Source: JAXGMQ01 sp040768585 (lineage in GTDB: Bacteria; Caldisericota; Caldisericia; JAAYUI01). From it: a stretch of 64,000 nt of DNA. The position numbers and the translations under genes are program-made. The stretch is taken from positions 1,922,001 through 1,986,000 of the forward strand of contig JAXGMQ010000001.1 in NCBI GenBank assembly GCA_040768585.1, in the 5' to 3' direction. The notes under the pieces are model-generated. The model was not told the DNA's origin and searched no databases. It saw only the letters and a list, made by a program, of their open reading frames with translations. Shown here in pieces: positions 1 to 8,600 of this stretch (position 1 is its first letter; every line of letters begins with the position of its first letter).

Positions 1-2
1 GA

Positions 3-368
3 GGGGTCTTGTATCAAATCCCGCAACTTGTGATAGGCGGAGTTGAGATGCTCTACATTGTGAGTTTTGTCTATCCTCGGTTTCTTGATCTGTCGTTTGA
101 ACAGAAGACAAACACCATCATCCATGAGCTCTGGCATATCTCTGAGAAATTCGACGGTGATATCAGGCGATATCCCGGAAGAACGTTTGCTCATTCTGGC
201 AGGAAATCGAAGTTTGATGAAGAAGTCGAGGCGGTGGCTACCAAATGGTTGCAAAGAACCTCCTTTTCACTGGATGTCCTGAAATTAAACTCAACGAATC
301 TCATAAAGAAGTATGAGAAAGTTGTTGGACAGAAGGTCACTAAACCGCGACTTGTCAGGCTTCCTTGA
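3..368 (+). CDS. HExxH putative metallopeptidase, 5' end outside window
   Basis: The reading frame is open to the left edge, so the gene most likely begins before the window; the first in-window start-like codon is TTG at 9, with only GAGGGG two bases before it. The visible part carries HELWHIS, an HExxH zinc-binding motif, about 40 residues from the left edge. It is followed by a charged stretch with further His and Glu residues (FAHSGRKSKFDEEVE) that could supply a third metal ligand. The layout resembles the small putative phage-type metallopeptidase domain, in which HExxH sits in a helix followed by a phenylalanine-rich loop. That family call is from pattern only. The frame ends just inside the promoter of the next gene, whose -35 box overlaps the stop codon. 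Substrate and localisation are unknown. Confidence 0.6.
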   Translation, partial: GVLYQIPQLVIGGVEMLYIVSFVYPRFLDLSFEQKTNTIIHELWHISEKFDGDIRRYPGRTFAHSGRKSKFDEEVEAVATKWLQRTSFSLDVLKLNSTNLIKKYEKVVGQKVTKPRLVRLP

Positions 369-393
369 CCCAAAAAGCCCAACACGGTAGCAT
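365..393 (+). promoter_or_regulatory. sigma70-type promoter for the 400-3628 operon, probably leaderless
   Basis: TTGACC at 365-370 and TAGCAT at 388-393 are separated by 17 nt. The -10 box ends 6 nt before the ATG at 400, which would put the transcription start at or next to the start codon. No Shine-Dalgarno sequence is visible before ATG. The -35 box overlaps the stop codon of the preceding gene. Confidence 0.5.
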
Positions 394-399
394 TTATCA

Positions 400-1125
400 A
401 TGATGAAAAGAATTATTTCTATCCTTCTGTTGTCGGTTATGGTCGCCTCTGCTGGTTGTTCAGAGGCTCAGGTATACCCAGAACAGATGATATGGGATGT
501 CTACAGCGATTACTCATCAAGGGACAGTGAGCAATTTCTCACACTCATCGAGGGTAGACCAACAGAACACAGACTGTTGCTTGAGGTAAAAAAGGATGCA
601 AGGCAGGCTTTTGATGAGTTTATGCTTGCCATGAAATCAGCTCTTCCAGGCGAAGATGGTGAGAAGGTTGAGTATCTACCAGCTTGTTTCCACGTCTTTG
701 ACTCCGATGAGCCTCTGACAAGCTCAAGACTTTGGGAATGGTATGACTCAAAAGAGGATGCGGTGTTGCCGCTTGAGCCTCCCCACTCCTTCTTTGCTGA
801 TTTTTTTGATCTTTTGTCTCAAACTGGAAAAACAGCACAGGCATGGGGAACCTTTGTTGAGGGTTCACAATTCGAGTCAAGTTTTGGTTCTTACCAAAAC
901 TTTGTTGGATATTTCCCTGAGATTTCAAATAGAATGAAGTTTGCCAGAATTGCGGTCAGAGGGATTGAGATTCCGGACGAAGTAACTGCAATTTGTAGCA
1001 TTGACCTGCTGGGTTTTAAGAATCAAACTGGCGCATCAGGTGTATGGAGTTTTGAAAGAGTGCCTTTGAGATACATTCTCAAACTGAGAGAGGATGGATT
1101 ATGGGAATTGCAAGAACAGTTATAG
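400..1125 (+). CDS. predicted lipoprotein of unknown function
   Basis: The 241-residue product starts MMKR and continues with a hydrophobic stretch ending in a lipobox (VASAGC), so it should be exported and lipid-anchored at the Cys near residue 20. The mature part is acidic and mixed alpha/beta in character, with no repeat and no domain I recognise. Two adjacent ATG codons (400 and 403) could serve as start; neither has a Shine-Dalgarno sequence, and a -10-like box lies 6 nt upstream, suggesting leaderless translation. The 3' end overlaps the next lipoprotein gene by 25 nt. It is therefore the first gene of a tightly packed operon with a second lipoprotein, a BtrH_N-like protein and a PHP-domain protein. 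Function unknown. Confidence 0.8.
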   Translation: MMKRIISILLLSVMVASAGCSEAQVYPEQMIWDVYSDYSSRDSEQFLTLIEGRPTEHRLLLEVKKDARQAFDEFMLAMKSALPGEDGEKVEYLPACFHVFDSDEPLTSSRLWEWYDSKEDAVLPLEPPHSFFADFFDLLSQTGKTAQAWGTFVEGSQFESSFGSYQNFVGYFPEISNRMKFARIAVRGIEIPDEVTAICSIDLLGFKNQTGASGVWSFERVPLRYILKLREDGLWELQEQL

Positions 1126-1877
1126 TTTGTTTGTGCGCAATACTTCTTGTTTCGTGTGGTGGTGGCCCGAGGGTGGCAACCCCATCAGATGATGCCGACA
1201 TTCCGAGACTTGATAATAAACTCACGAATGCCGATAAGAACTATCTGCAGGATTTGAAAACAAAAAATCCGGAAGATTACGACCTTCTTTACGAACTCTC
1301 CAAGGATGATGATGATTTGATGATTGATTTTATTGACTCGGAATCCAAACGCGAAGACATCACAACAGAATATCGCGGTGAAGATGGAAAAACGTTGGGC
1401 AATATTGAGGAATTCCTCACAGTTTATTCTGTCGATGTCAATCCGTCTGATGCGATCAGAGAATTTTATGGATACATAAAATCGAATGAATTTGAGAAAG
1501 CGTTCGCAATGCTTCATCCTGACGGATTGGAGAAGCAGAAGTATAAAGACAATATCAACGCTTTTGTTTCAAGTTGGCGGGGCATGAGCAATGGTATGAG
1601 GTATAAGGATGTAAATGTGTACGGACTCTCAACCTATAGAGTTGGTGATGCGCCTGCGGTTGAGGCCGTCTATTCCATTTGGGGTTTCTTTGCTCCAACT
1701 GACATACAGAAGGATGCTCCTGGGTCGACCTTCATGCCACCTACTGGCATGGATGAAACCGAGGGTGAGAAAAAGGAAAGTGACGCCATAAGCTTGTGGG
1801 ACTATAGAGAATCAGGAAAGGCATCCATGATTCTCATGCCCCACCAAGGCAAGTGGCTAATCTATGCCCTGCCTTGA
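1101..1877 (+). CDS. predicted lipoprotein with NTF2-like C-terminal half
   Basis: A 258-residue protein with a lipoprotein signal: basic start, hydrophobic core and lipobox LLVSC at about residues 15-19, followed by a Gly-rich tether and an acidic low-complexity region rich in Asp and Lys. The C-terminal half (about residues 115-258) has the pattern of NTF2-fold or DUF4878-like proteins: a helix of the type DAIREFYGYIKSNEFEKAF, then HPDG, then strands ending in a compact KWLIYALP. That assignment is by resemblance and moderate at best. The start ATG at 1101 lies inside the upstream lipoprotein gene and is preceded by GAGAGGAT, a good ribosome-binding site. The 3' end overlaps the next gene by 14 nt, so translation of the three genes is probably coupled. 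Confidence 0.8.
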   Translation: MGIARTVIVCLCAILLVSCGGGPRVATPSDDADIPRLDNKLTNADKNYLQDLKTKNPEDYDLLYELSKDDDDLMIDFIDSESKREDITTEYRGEDGKTLGNIEEFLTVYSVDVNPSDAIREFYGYIKSNEFEKAFAMLHPDGLEKQKYKDNINAFVSSWRGMSNGMRYKDVNVYGLSTYRVGDAPAVEAVYSIWGFFAPTDIQKDAPGSTFMPPTGMDETEGEKKESDAISLWDYRESGKASMILMPHQGKWLIYALP

Positions 1878-2826
1878 TATTGCCCCCTGGAAGAGCTGGC
1901 TTTCTGCATCTGCCTGTATCCATTCTCTGATTGCTCATTTTGGAGTTGAGCAAGAACCTCTCGATGTTGCAGGTTTGTCTGGTTTTGCATTCAGAAATGC
2001 CGTGTGGGATAACGTATTACCAGGAGCAATCAACTCCACAATCCACTGGGTTGATGTTTTCCAGTCCGCCTTTGACAAGTTGGGTTTTTCTATTGAGGCG
2101 ACCATTGCCCACAAAGGGCAGCTTGGGTATGAGTCATACAAACAGCAGTCTTGGGATAGAATCAAAGAGTCCATTGATTCAGGAAACCCTTGTATAATCT
2201 GGGAGAGCTACGAATTTGCTCTTGTAAAAGGGTATGATGACAACAAGCTTCTTATCAATGGCGTTGTTGGTGACAGCAGCATTAGTAGAGAACAGTTTTG
2301 TGAGGGGGATTTCCCCTCGCTGTTTGTGTTGATAGTTGATGATCGGTTTGATTTCTCAGAAATTGATGCTTTCAAGATGTCTTGCCGAAACGCTGTCACA
2401 ATTGGTTTTGTCGATAATCCACCGTACATCTCGCACCTTCACCCTGTGTTGGGTGTCTCTGCCTATAAGAAATGGATTGATGAGCTCGGAGGTGACTTCA
2501 ATGCCTTTGGCAACGCCTACCATACCCAGTATCTGTTAGAAGCGAGAAAATACGCATCATTATATCTTGCTAAGCTTGCTGCCAGATTTTCGGGCGTGCC
2601 ACAGAACTTGTTGTTGAGGTCGTCGGAGCGATTTGCTCAATCTCACAATAAACTGATGCAGTTTTCTGAATATTTTCCGTATTCACCGGCATCAGGCAGC
2701 AGGGTTAGCTACAATGCAGAATCTATTGAACACGGCAAGAAGCTGCTCGAGGATTGCCATGTGATGGAGATTGAGGGATTCAGCCTCATTGCCACGGCGG
2801 TGGAACACTTCGATGCAACCTGTTGA
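1864..2826 (+). CDS. BtrH_N-like (butirosin biosynthesis protein H N-terminal) protein
   Basis: A 320-residue soluble protein. The first 150 residues follow the plan of the BtrH_N family, which resembles papain/C39-like folds: a Cys early in a helix (SACIHSLIAHFG, Cys at about residue 18), then a GLSGFAFR segment, then GNPCIIWE and a VKGYDDNKLLING turn. In butirosin biosynthesis the named family member moves an acyl group from a carrier protein to the antibiotic, but most homologues have no known substrate. The remaining half is helical and unassigned. I see no antibiotic-biosynthesis genes nearby: neighbours are lipoproteins upstream (14-nt overlap) and a PHP phosphatase downstream (14-nt overlap). 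A general amide-forming or peptidase-like role is possible. The family call is moderate. Confidence 0.6.
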   Translation: MPCLDIAPWKSWLSASACIHSLIAHFGVEQEPLDVAGLSGFAFRNAVWDNVLPGAINSTIHWVDVFQSAFDKLGFSIEATIAHKGQLGYESYKQQSWDRIKESIDSGNPCIIWESYEFALVKGYDDNKLLINGVVGDSSISREQFCEGDFPSLFVLIVDDRFDFSEIDAFKMSCRNAVTIGFVDNPPYISHLHPVLGVSAYKKWIDELGGDFNAFGNAYHTQYLLEARKYASLYLAKLAARFSGVPQNLLLRSSERFAQSHNKLMQFSEYFPYSPASGSRVSYNAESIEHGKKLLEDCHVMEIEGFSLIATAVEHFDATC

Positions 2827-3628
2827 TTTGCATATCCACACACACCTTTCCCCGGATGGAAAGGGTAGAATGCAGGAATTCTACAACAGAGCAAAAGAAG
2901 AGGAACTCGCTCTCATATGTTTCACTGACCATCTTGATTTTGAGTATGGTTGGGACCCAGTCGGATTGAACGCTGTTATTGCTCACGGAAAAAGTGAATA
3001 TCAGGAACTTGAAACAGCTTCTGACACAAAAGCGCTCTTCGGTGTTGAACTCGCCTACCAGGAAGAATTTGAAGGAGAAGCAAAAGAGTCCATCGACAGT
3101 CTGAAACCAGATTTTGTTGTGGGGTCGGTTCATGAAATTGATGGGCTTGGATTCTCTGGCAGGAATGTGTCCAAGTACTTCGACAAGTTTGGAAGAAACT
3201 CTTTTTCTAAATATTTTGATGTGTTATCTGCATTTGCAGAAAAAGGAATCTTTGACGTGGTCGGACATTTTGACATAGTCAAGAGAAATTCAAAAAAATG
3301 CGGATATGAATTCAAGACCGCAGAATACAAGAGCATCATTCGAGACATCTTGAAGGCAATCATTTCAAGAAATAAAGGGATTGAAGTCAACACATCTGGA
3401 ATGAGGCAGCTCCCCGAAGAACCTTTCCCCAATATGCAGGTGGTTGAGTGGTTTCTAGAAGAGAATGGAAGTATTTTAACTGTTGGATCCGACACTCATA
3501 TTCCTGATTTGGTTGGCTCAGGATGCGATGATGTTCTTGATACACTGGTTGATATGGGGATTTCTGAAATCTCATATTTTGAAAACCGAGTTGAGAAGAA
3601 GTATAACTTAACAATCGAACCGGATTGA
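2813..3628 (+). CDS. PHP-domain histidinol-phosphatase family protein (HisK-like)
   Basis: The product (271 residues from the ATG at 2813) has the complete PHP metal-site pattern: DLHIHTHLSPDG at the start, FTDHLD, a GVELAY segment with Glu, GSVHEI, GHFDI and GSDTHIPD near the end. This is the layout of HisK-type histidinol-phosphate phosphatases, which release phosphate from L-histidinol phosphate in histidine synthesis. No other his gene is present, so another phosphoester may be the real substrate. The frame extends upstream to 2771, but I chose 2813 because the protein then begins right at the conserved strand and the GGTGG site lies before it. It overlaps the BtrH_N-like gene by 14 nt and closes the overlapping operon. 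Confidence 0.8.
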   Translation: MQPVDLHIHTHLSPDGKGRMQEFYNRAKEEELALICFTDHLDFEYGWDPVGLNAVIAHGKSEYQELETASDTKALFGVELAYQEEFEGEAKESIDSLKPDFVVGSVHEIDGLGFSGRNVSKYFDKFGRNSFSKYFDVLSAFAEKGIFDVVGHFDIVKRNSKKCGYEFKTAEYKSIIRDILKAIISRNKGIEVNTSGMRQLPEEPFPNMQVVEWFLEENGSILTVGSDTHIPDLVGSGCDDVLDTLVDMGISEISYFENRVEKKYNLTIEPD

Positions 3629-3663
3629 TGGGCTGAACGTATCTTGCAATAGAAGGAGGTGCT

Positions 3664-4884
3664 ATGAGAAGAATTGGTATAGTACTACTGACAGCCATGA
3701 TTATAATGACCATCGCCCCGATGATGGTTGCGGCTAGAACAAGTGAGATAATAATCCCAGATGGGCCTCTGCAGCCAGGCAAGCTGTCTGAGGTTCTTGT
3801 GATTGTAAGGGAAGTGGGGACTAAAGCGTTGGTTGAGGGGGCTGAGGTATCGATGATTGGTTGTGGTGTGAATATGCATAAGTTCACAAATCACAAAGGT
3901 GAGGCTGTCTTTGCCGTTGTCCCAACTGAGACAGGAAGAATAAAGATCACGGCGACCTATGACGGATTGATGCCAACTGACACAGAGATTCCAGTCGTTC
4001 CCGACAAGAGCGCGCCACCACTCGATATTGACCCAATTATCAGCCCAACATCTGACAAGCAGCTGACTGTAAAAGGTAAAACCCGACCCGGTGCTGAGGT
4101 CTACGTTGGAGATGTAAAAGCGGCAGTTGATGCCACTGGAGACTTCCAGGCAACCATAGCTCTGGATGAGGGGACTAACTCCATCATAGTCAGGGCAAAA
4201 ACGAAGTATGCAACCTCAACAAAACAAATCGACGTCGTTGTGGACACAATTGAACCATCGATGTTCTTAGAGAATGACCTCAAGAAAGAACATTATGTCG
4301 ATGTCGATACCGTTACAATCAGAGGTCGAGTTGAACCAGGTTCAACAGTCACCGTCAATGGTGTAAAAGCAACAGTTGTTAACGATTTCTTTGTTGTTGA
4401 CATACCAGTTGAGCTTGGAGTAAACAGTGTTGTAATTGAGGCTTATGACAAGGTTGGCAATAAGTCGATATTTCAAACCGAGGTTGAGGTTTGGACGCTT
4501 ACTGATGTTCGGGTAACAATTGGTTCTGATATTGCTTACGTTAACGGTGAAGCGATTACACTTGAGGCTTCTCCCGTGATTATCGGTGGAAGAACATTGG
4601 TTCCCCTCAGATTTGTTGGCGAAGCGTTTGGAGCTGAGTTTGAGTGGGAAGCCTCGACCAAAACAATCACTCTCACTCTTGAGGATACAACGATTGTGCT
4701 TCAGGTTGGTTCGTCAACGGCTGTCGTAAATGGCAACGTCGTGACACTTGATGCGCCTCCATCAATTGTCAACAACAGGACAATGGTTCCATTTAGGTTC
4801 ATAGGTGAACAACTTGGTTGTGAGCTTGTATGGGATGCCAACACAAAAACAGTAATTCTTACAAAAGAAACTCTCCCACAATAA
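3664..4884 (+). CDS. secreted Ig-like protein with C-terminal stalk (copper amine oxidase N-like) domain
   Basis: A 406-residue exported protein with signal peptide at residues 1-24 (ends MMVAA). Residues about 25-115 look like a carboxypeptidase-regulatory or Ig-like domain. Two further Ig-like repeats follow, each marked by a GKTRPGAEVYVG or GRVEPGSTVTVNG strand and an EGTNSIIVRAK or LGVNSVVIEAYD strand. Residues about 280-406 hold two copies of the stalk motif, LVPLRFVGEAFGAEFEW and MVPFRFIGEQLGCELVW, each followed by a T-K-T strand. Despite the historical copper amine oxidase name, there is no oxidase here. The same C-terminal domain ends both giant proteins in this window. The start has a strong AGGAGGT site. 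A hairpin terminator follows. Confidence 0.85.
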   Translation: MRRIGIVLLTAMIIMTIAPMMVAARTSEIIIPDGPLQPGKLSEVLVIVREVGTKALVEGAEVSMIGCGVNMHKFTNHKGEAVFAVVPTETGRIKITATYDGLMPTDTEIPVVPDKSAPPLDIDPIISPTSDKQLTVKGKTRPGAEVYVGDVKAAVDATGDFQATIALDEGTNSIIVRAKTKYATSTKQIDVVVDTIEPSMFLENDLKKEHYVDVDTVTIRGRVEPGSTVTVNGVKATVVNDFFVVDIPVELGVNSVVIEAYDKVGNKSIFQTEVEVWTLTDVRVTIGSDIAYVNGEAITLEASPVIIGGRTLVPLRFVGEAFGAEFEWEASTKTITLTLEDTTIVLQVGSSTAVVNGNVVTLDAPPSIVNNRTMVPFRFIGEQLGCELVWDANTKTVILTKETLPQ

Positions 4885-4909
4885 TTTTTTTGACTTTTTT
4901 GCATCGCCT

Positions 4910-4940
4910 GGAAAAGCCCCATTTTTTGTGGGGCTTTTCC
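4910..4940 (+). terminator. hairpin terminator between convergent genes
   Basis: Perfect 11-bp inverted repeat GGAAAAGCCCC (4910-4920) and GGGGCTTTTCC (4930-4940) with a 9-nt T-rich loop. It lies between the stalk protein gene and the convergent SRPBCC gene. The nearest T run on the plus strand is about 14 nt after the stem, so termination efficiency is uncertain. Confidence 0.65.
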
Positions 4941-4965
4941 AGCTTCTAGGCTTTGTGTTTTTTAA

Positions 4966-5418
4966 TCAACCAGTCACGCTTTCAAGTGATTTTTTGAGTT
5001 CTGGAAAAACGATATCAAACCAGGCTCTTTTGAAGTAATTAAATGCCTCATCCCACACGTCGCCTTCTCCCCATCCATCCTGAGTGAGTGTCAGCTTTGT
5101 TTTGGAGTCAGAAATTTCCTCAAACCTTAGACACACGTGGGTCATCTGGTCTCTCGTTTTCTCAAGGTGGGGAGGCGAGTTCCACGTGAATGAAAGCATT
5201 TTTGGTTTTTGAACTGCCATGACAATCATTCCTTCGGTGCCTCTTCTCCCATACTCCTCATCTATATCAAAGTATATCTCAAACTTGCCACCTGGCTTTA
5301 TCTCGATATTGCAGTCTGGGGCTAGAAATTTACCAATCCCTTCCTTTGTTGTCCAGGCGTCCCAGACTTCACAAACCGGGGCATTTATCTCGATGGAACC
5401 TGTGAGTGACTTTTCCAT
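4966..5418 (-). CDS. SRPBCC / AHSA1-like ligand-binding domain protein
   Basis: The 150-residue protein matches the START/Bet v1-type AHSA1-like fold: an N-terminal strand with APVCEVWDAWTT, a K-PGGKFEIYFDI hairpin, GTEGMIVMAVQKPKMLSFTW, and a C-terminal helix ending in KKSLESV. Single-domain members bind hydrophobic ligands or act as stress-related chaperone cofactors; the ligand here cannot be predicted. The length is normal for the family and no membrane segment is present. The start ATG is preceded by AGAGGAGCT at good spacing. It stands alone on the minus strand between two convergent or tandem terminators, so it is probably monocistronic. Confidence 0.85.
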   Translation of the reverse strand: MEKSLTGSIEINAPVCEVWDAWTTKEGIGKFLAPDCNIEIKPGGKFEIYFDIDEEYGRRGTEGMIVMAVQKPKMLSFTWNSPPHLEKTRDQMTHVCLRFEEISDSKTKLTLTQDGWGEGDVWDEAFNYFKRAWFDIVFPELKKSLESVTG

Positions 5419-5548
5419 ATCCAGCTCCTCTATGTTGTGAATTATTATCGATGGAGCGATTCTACCAGACTATCTGCTTAGAGGCAAAACAAACAATTTC
5501 TTACGGTATTGACTTTTAAGGTAAATTGATGATGAGAACCCCATAAAA

Positions 5549-5578
5549 AAACCGCCTCGCTTGTTTACGAGGCGGTTT
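5549..5578 (-). terminator. Rho-independent terminator of the subtilase gene
   Basis: Inverted repeat AAACCGCCTCG / CGAGGCGGTTT (arms 5549-5559 and 5568-5578, 8-nt loop). Read on the minus strand it is followed directly by seven T residues. It sits 27 nt beyond the stop codon of the subtilase gene. Confidence 0.9.
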
Positions 5579-5604
5579 GATTGTTTGATTGTAGCTTCTT
5601 GAGC

Positions 5605-8600
5605 CTATTTTACGGTCACGTTCAACTCGATGAGTTTTGTGACACCAAATCTGTCGGTAACCGTGCATTCAACTTTGTACTTGCCGCTTGAAGCGAAGTC
5701 GTGGCTGAGCTTGACTGGTTTGCCAAGGTCGATATTGCCGATGGACTCTTCGCCGTCACCCCAGTCGATTCTGTAGCTAAACGGGCCATTGCCGCTCCAG
5801 ACATGAAGCTCGAATTCAGCGTTGGACGTTATTAGTTCTCCGAGTGGTTTAAGGGTGACATCTGGGGATGGGTATCCAGAGGTAGCATTTTGCACTGTGA
5901 CAACCGCATAATCCTCTTTGACCACGTCACTTGAAGCGCTCTTGACGATGAGTTTGTTTGTAACAATCTGACCGTTGAGCCTTTCATCTGTGATTTTAGC
6001 AACGAGTGTGAGTTTGACACTTTCGCCTGGTTTGAGCAGATTGACTACCCAATAAGCGCCATTTGCCGATTTCGAGGCAGCCGGTCTTGAACTGACAAGC
6101 TCCATACCCTTTGGCATAACATCACTCACATTTACCTGAGTGAGTTCGACTGAGCCACGGTTCTCAACAGTTATTGTGTATGTGATATTCTGGTTGAGTT
6201 TGACTGTTGTTGGACTGGCGACCTTTTTGACGTATATCTCTGTATCAAGTGGGTTGATTGTCTGTGCAAGTTGTTTGTTTGTGGTGACCTGATATTCAAG
6301 TTTGTCGACCTTTGCGCTGATATAGGCGTTGTTAATGATTGCGCTGACCCCAGCAGGTATGGCATCGTCAACCTTGGCTTCCCAAATGATTTGACCTGGG
6401 AACTTGGCGTTTGCGTATCCAAGAATTGGATAGGTGACATAGACCTCGTTATTCTGGGTCATATTATCGATGAATCCGAAGAATGGGACACCATTGCTAC
6501 CTATCTGAAGCTGTGGAGTGATGCTTTCGGTTGGGGAATCTGTGATCTTTTCGACAGCGCCTGTCTCAAAGAGGTTTTGCCAACCGTTTACGAACCACCT
6601 GAACATGATATTGTTGCCAGCGTCTTCGGTGAGTTGCCAGGAAACGGCTGGCGAGTCATTTGGCTGAATCGCGACAACTGGGTTTGAGTCAAGTTCGGTG
6701 GAATTTGTCAGTTTGTCATAACCTGTTAGCCCGTTTGCTGTTTCCCACCTGTTGTTTCTGTAAACAGTGTAGAAAATGTCATTGTTGCCAAGCCAATTGT
6801 CAGACCAGACAAGGTGGGGAACATTCTTGTGCATGATGAGTTCTGGGTCTGTGTGCGAGCGAACGTATGGGCTTGGTACCATGTTTTCCTGCCCTGGCGT
6901 TGTGCCGTTGAAGTAAACCCAGTTTGAGCCATTCCACTTCGTGGTGAAAAGGTCGTCTTGCATGTAGAACCAGAGGAAGTATCTAGTCTGTTCAAATGCA
7001 AGAAGCGGCATGCCAGCGTTGTCAATTGCTAGAGCGAAGTCTGGATAGGAAAGAGAGGTTGTGTAGAAGAACTGCTGTGAGCCAGGTGTTGTATTGTCGA
7101 GTTGTGTCCAGGCTGTTCCGTTCCAATTTGTGAGGTAGATGGCATACTCTGATGGGAAGAACCACCAGCCAGGAATCTCCATCACGTAACCAATGCAAAG
7201 GTTGCCAGACGGGTTGGTTGCAATCCTTGGGATTGAATAGTCTGCATTGTTGATGGTTGGCGAGAGAACATCGACTCCTACCGTGCCATCGCCTCTGACA
7301 AGTGCTGTGCCGTTCCATCTCGTGTAATAGATGTACTCGCTGCTACCCGTTGAGCTCTGCTCTCTCCAGACAAAGTGTGGATTGTTATTGCCATCAATCA
7401 CCATGTCGGGTTCTATCGAATATGTGCCAACGGTTGCAGAGATGTCTGAGAATCCTGGGTTTCCAAAGAGGTCAACCCACTCTGTTCCATTCCATCTCCT
7501 ATAGAATATCTCACTGCTGAACGGATCACCCGTTGTGTCATCAGACCATACGACGTGCGGGTAGCCATTGCTGTCGAGTTCCATGATTTCCTGTGTTGAG
7601 GAGCCAACATTCTGACTGACGTTGTCGAGTCCAGGAACTCCTGTCGAGAGTCTCATCCAATGACCAGAGCCTGGGATTTCATGAATGTTCCATCTAAGTC
7701 TGTAACCATATCCTGCACTCGTTGGAGGTGCTGCGTTAATCCATGTTTCACCATTGTCGGTGGAATAGTGTGTTGGGAGTGGGAATGCGACGTTGTTGTA
7801 GTGGGCTCCTCTTGGGATTGCATCCTCGATGTAGACTTCGTCAAAGTAGTTACGCTCAGCGACGCTATAGTTGAGTGAGTAACCAAGTTTCTCACCGTTT
7901 GCGATGGTAACGCCGTTGTCTCCTGAGGTACCAAGACCGCCGACACCGACATCCTTGTTGAAGTAGAACCTGTAGTTCTCAGATGGTCTAACAACAAGAG
8001 TGAGAAGGTCTTCGTGGTAAATATTGCCCGATGTTCCTCTGATAACGATGTAGTACTTGCCAAGGGTGAGAGGGGCTTTTCTGTTCAGAATGAGAGTCGT
8101 GGATACATCTTGTCCATTCATGATAATCGGATTGATTGTGAAGCTGTCTGAGAACTCTGGGCCAATGACTGAGCAGGATAGTGTGATTGGGCCTGTAAAG
8201 CCCTCGATGCAGTTAAGCTCAACATTGTATAGTCCCTGAGTCCAGTCGCTGTCGATGTAGTCGATGTCTGGTTTGACTCTAACATCGAAGTCAGGAAGTG
8301 TTGCCTGGTACTCAACGGCTAGGGCAAATGGTTGAGGCCCCTGCGGGACGTCGGCTCCCTCGACGGAGATTGTGTAAATGCCCTGATTTGTAGCGTTGCC
8401 GATTGTGACACCTTCAACGTTGTTGACTGAATCTCTGTCTGCTGGCCATGGCTCAGATTCTGATGAATTGCCAATTCCGCCAATAAACTGGTTTCCGCGG
8501 TATATGACTCCGCCACTTGGTGACCTGACGATAAGATCAAGGTCGTTAACAAGATGCTTGGAAGCGCCAGGAACTGACGGGTAGTCTGTCCAGACGAGAG

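Noticed and set aside
6271..6687. 138-residue plus-strand frame inside the subtilase gene
   Set aside because: Antisense to clear coding sequence, with no ribosome-binding site or recognisable domain.
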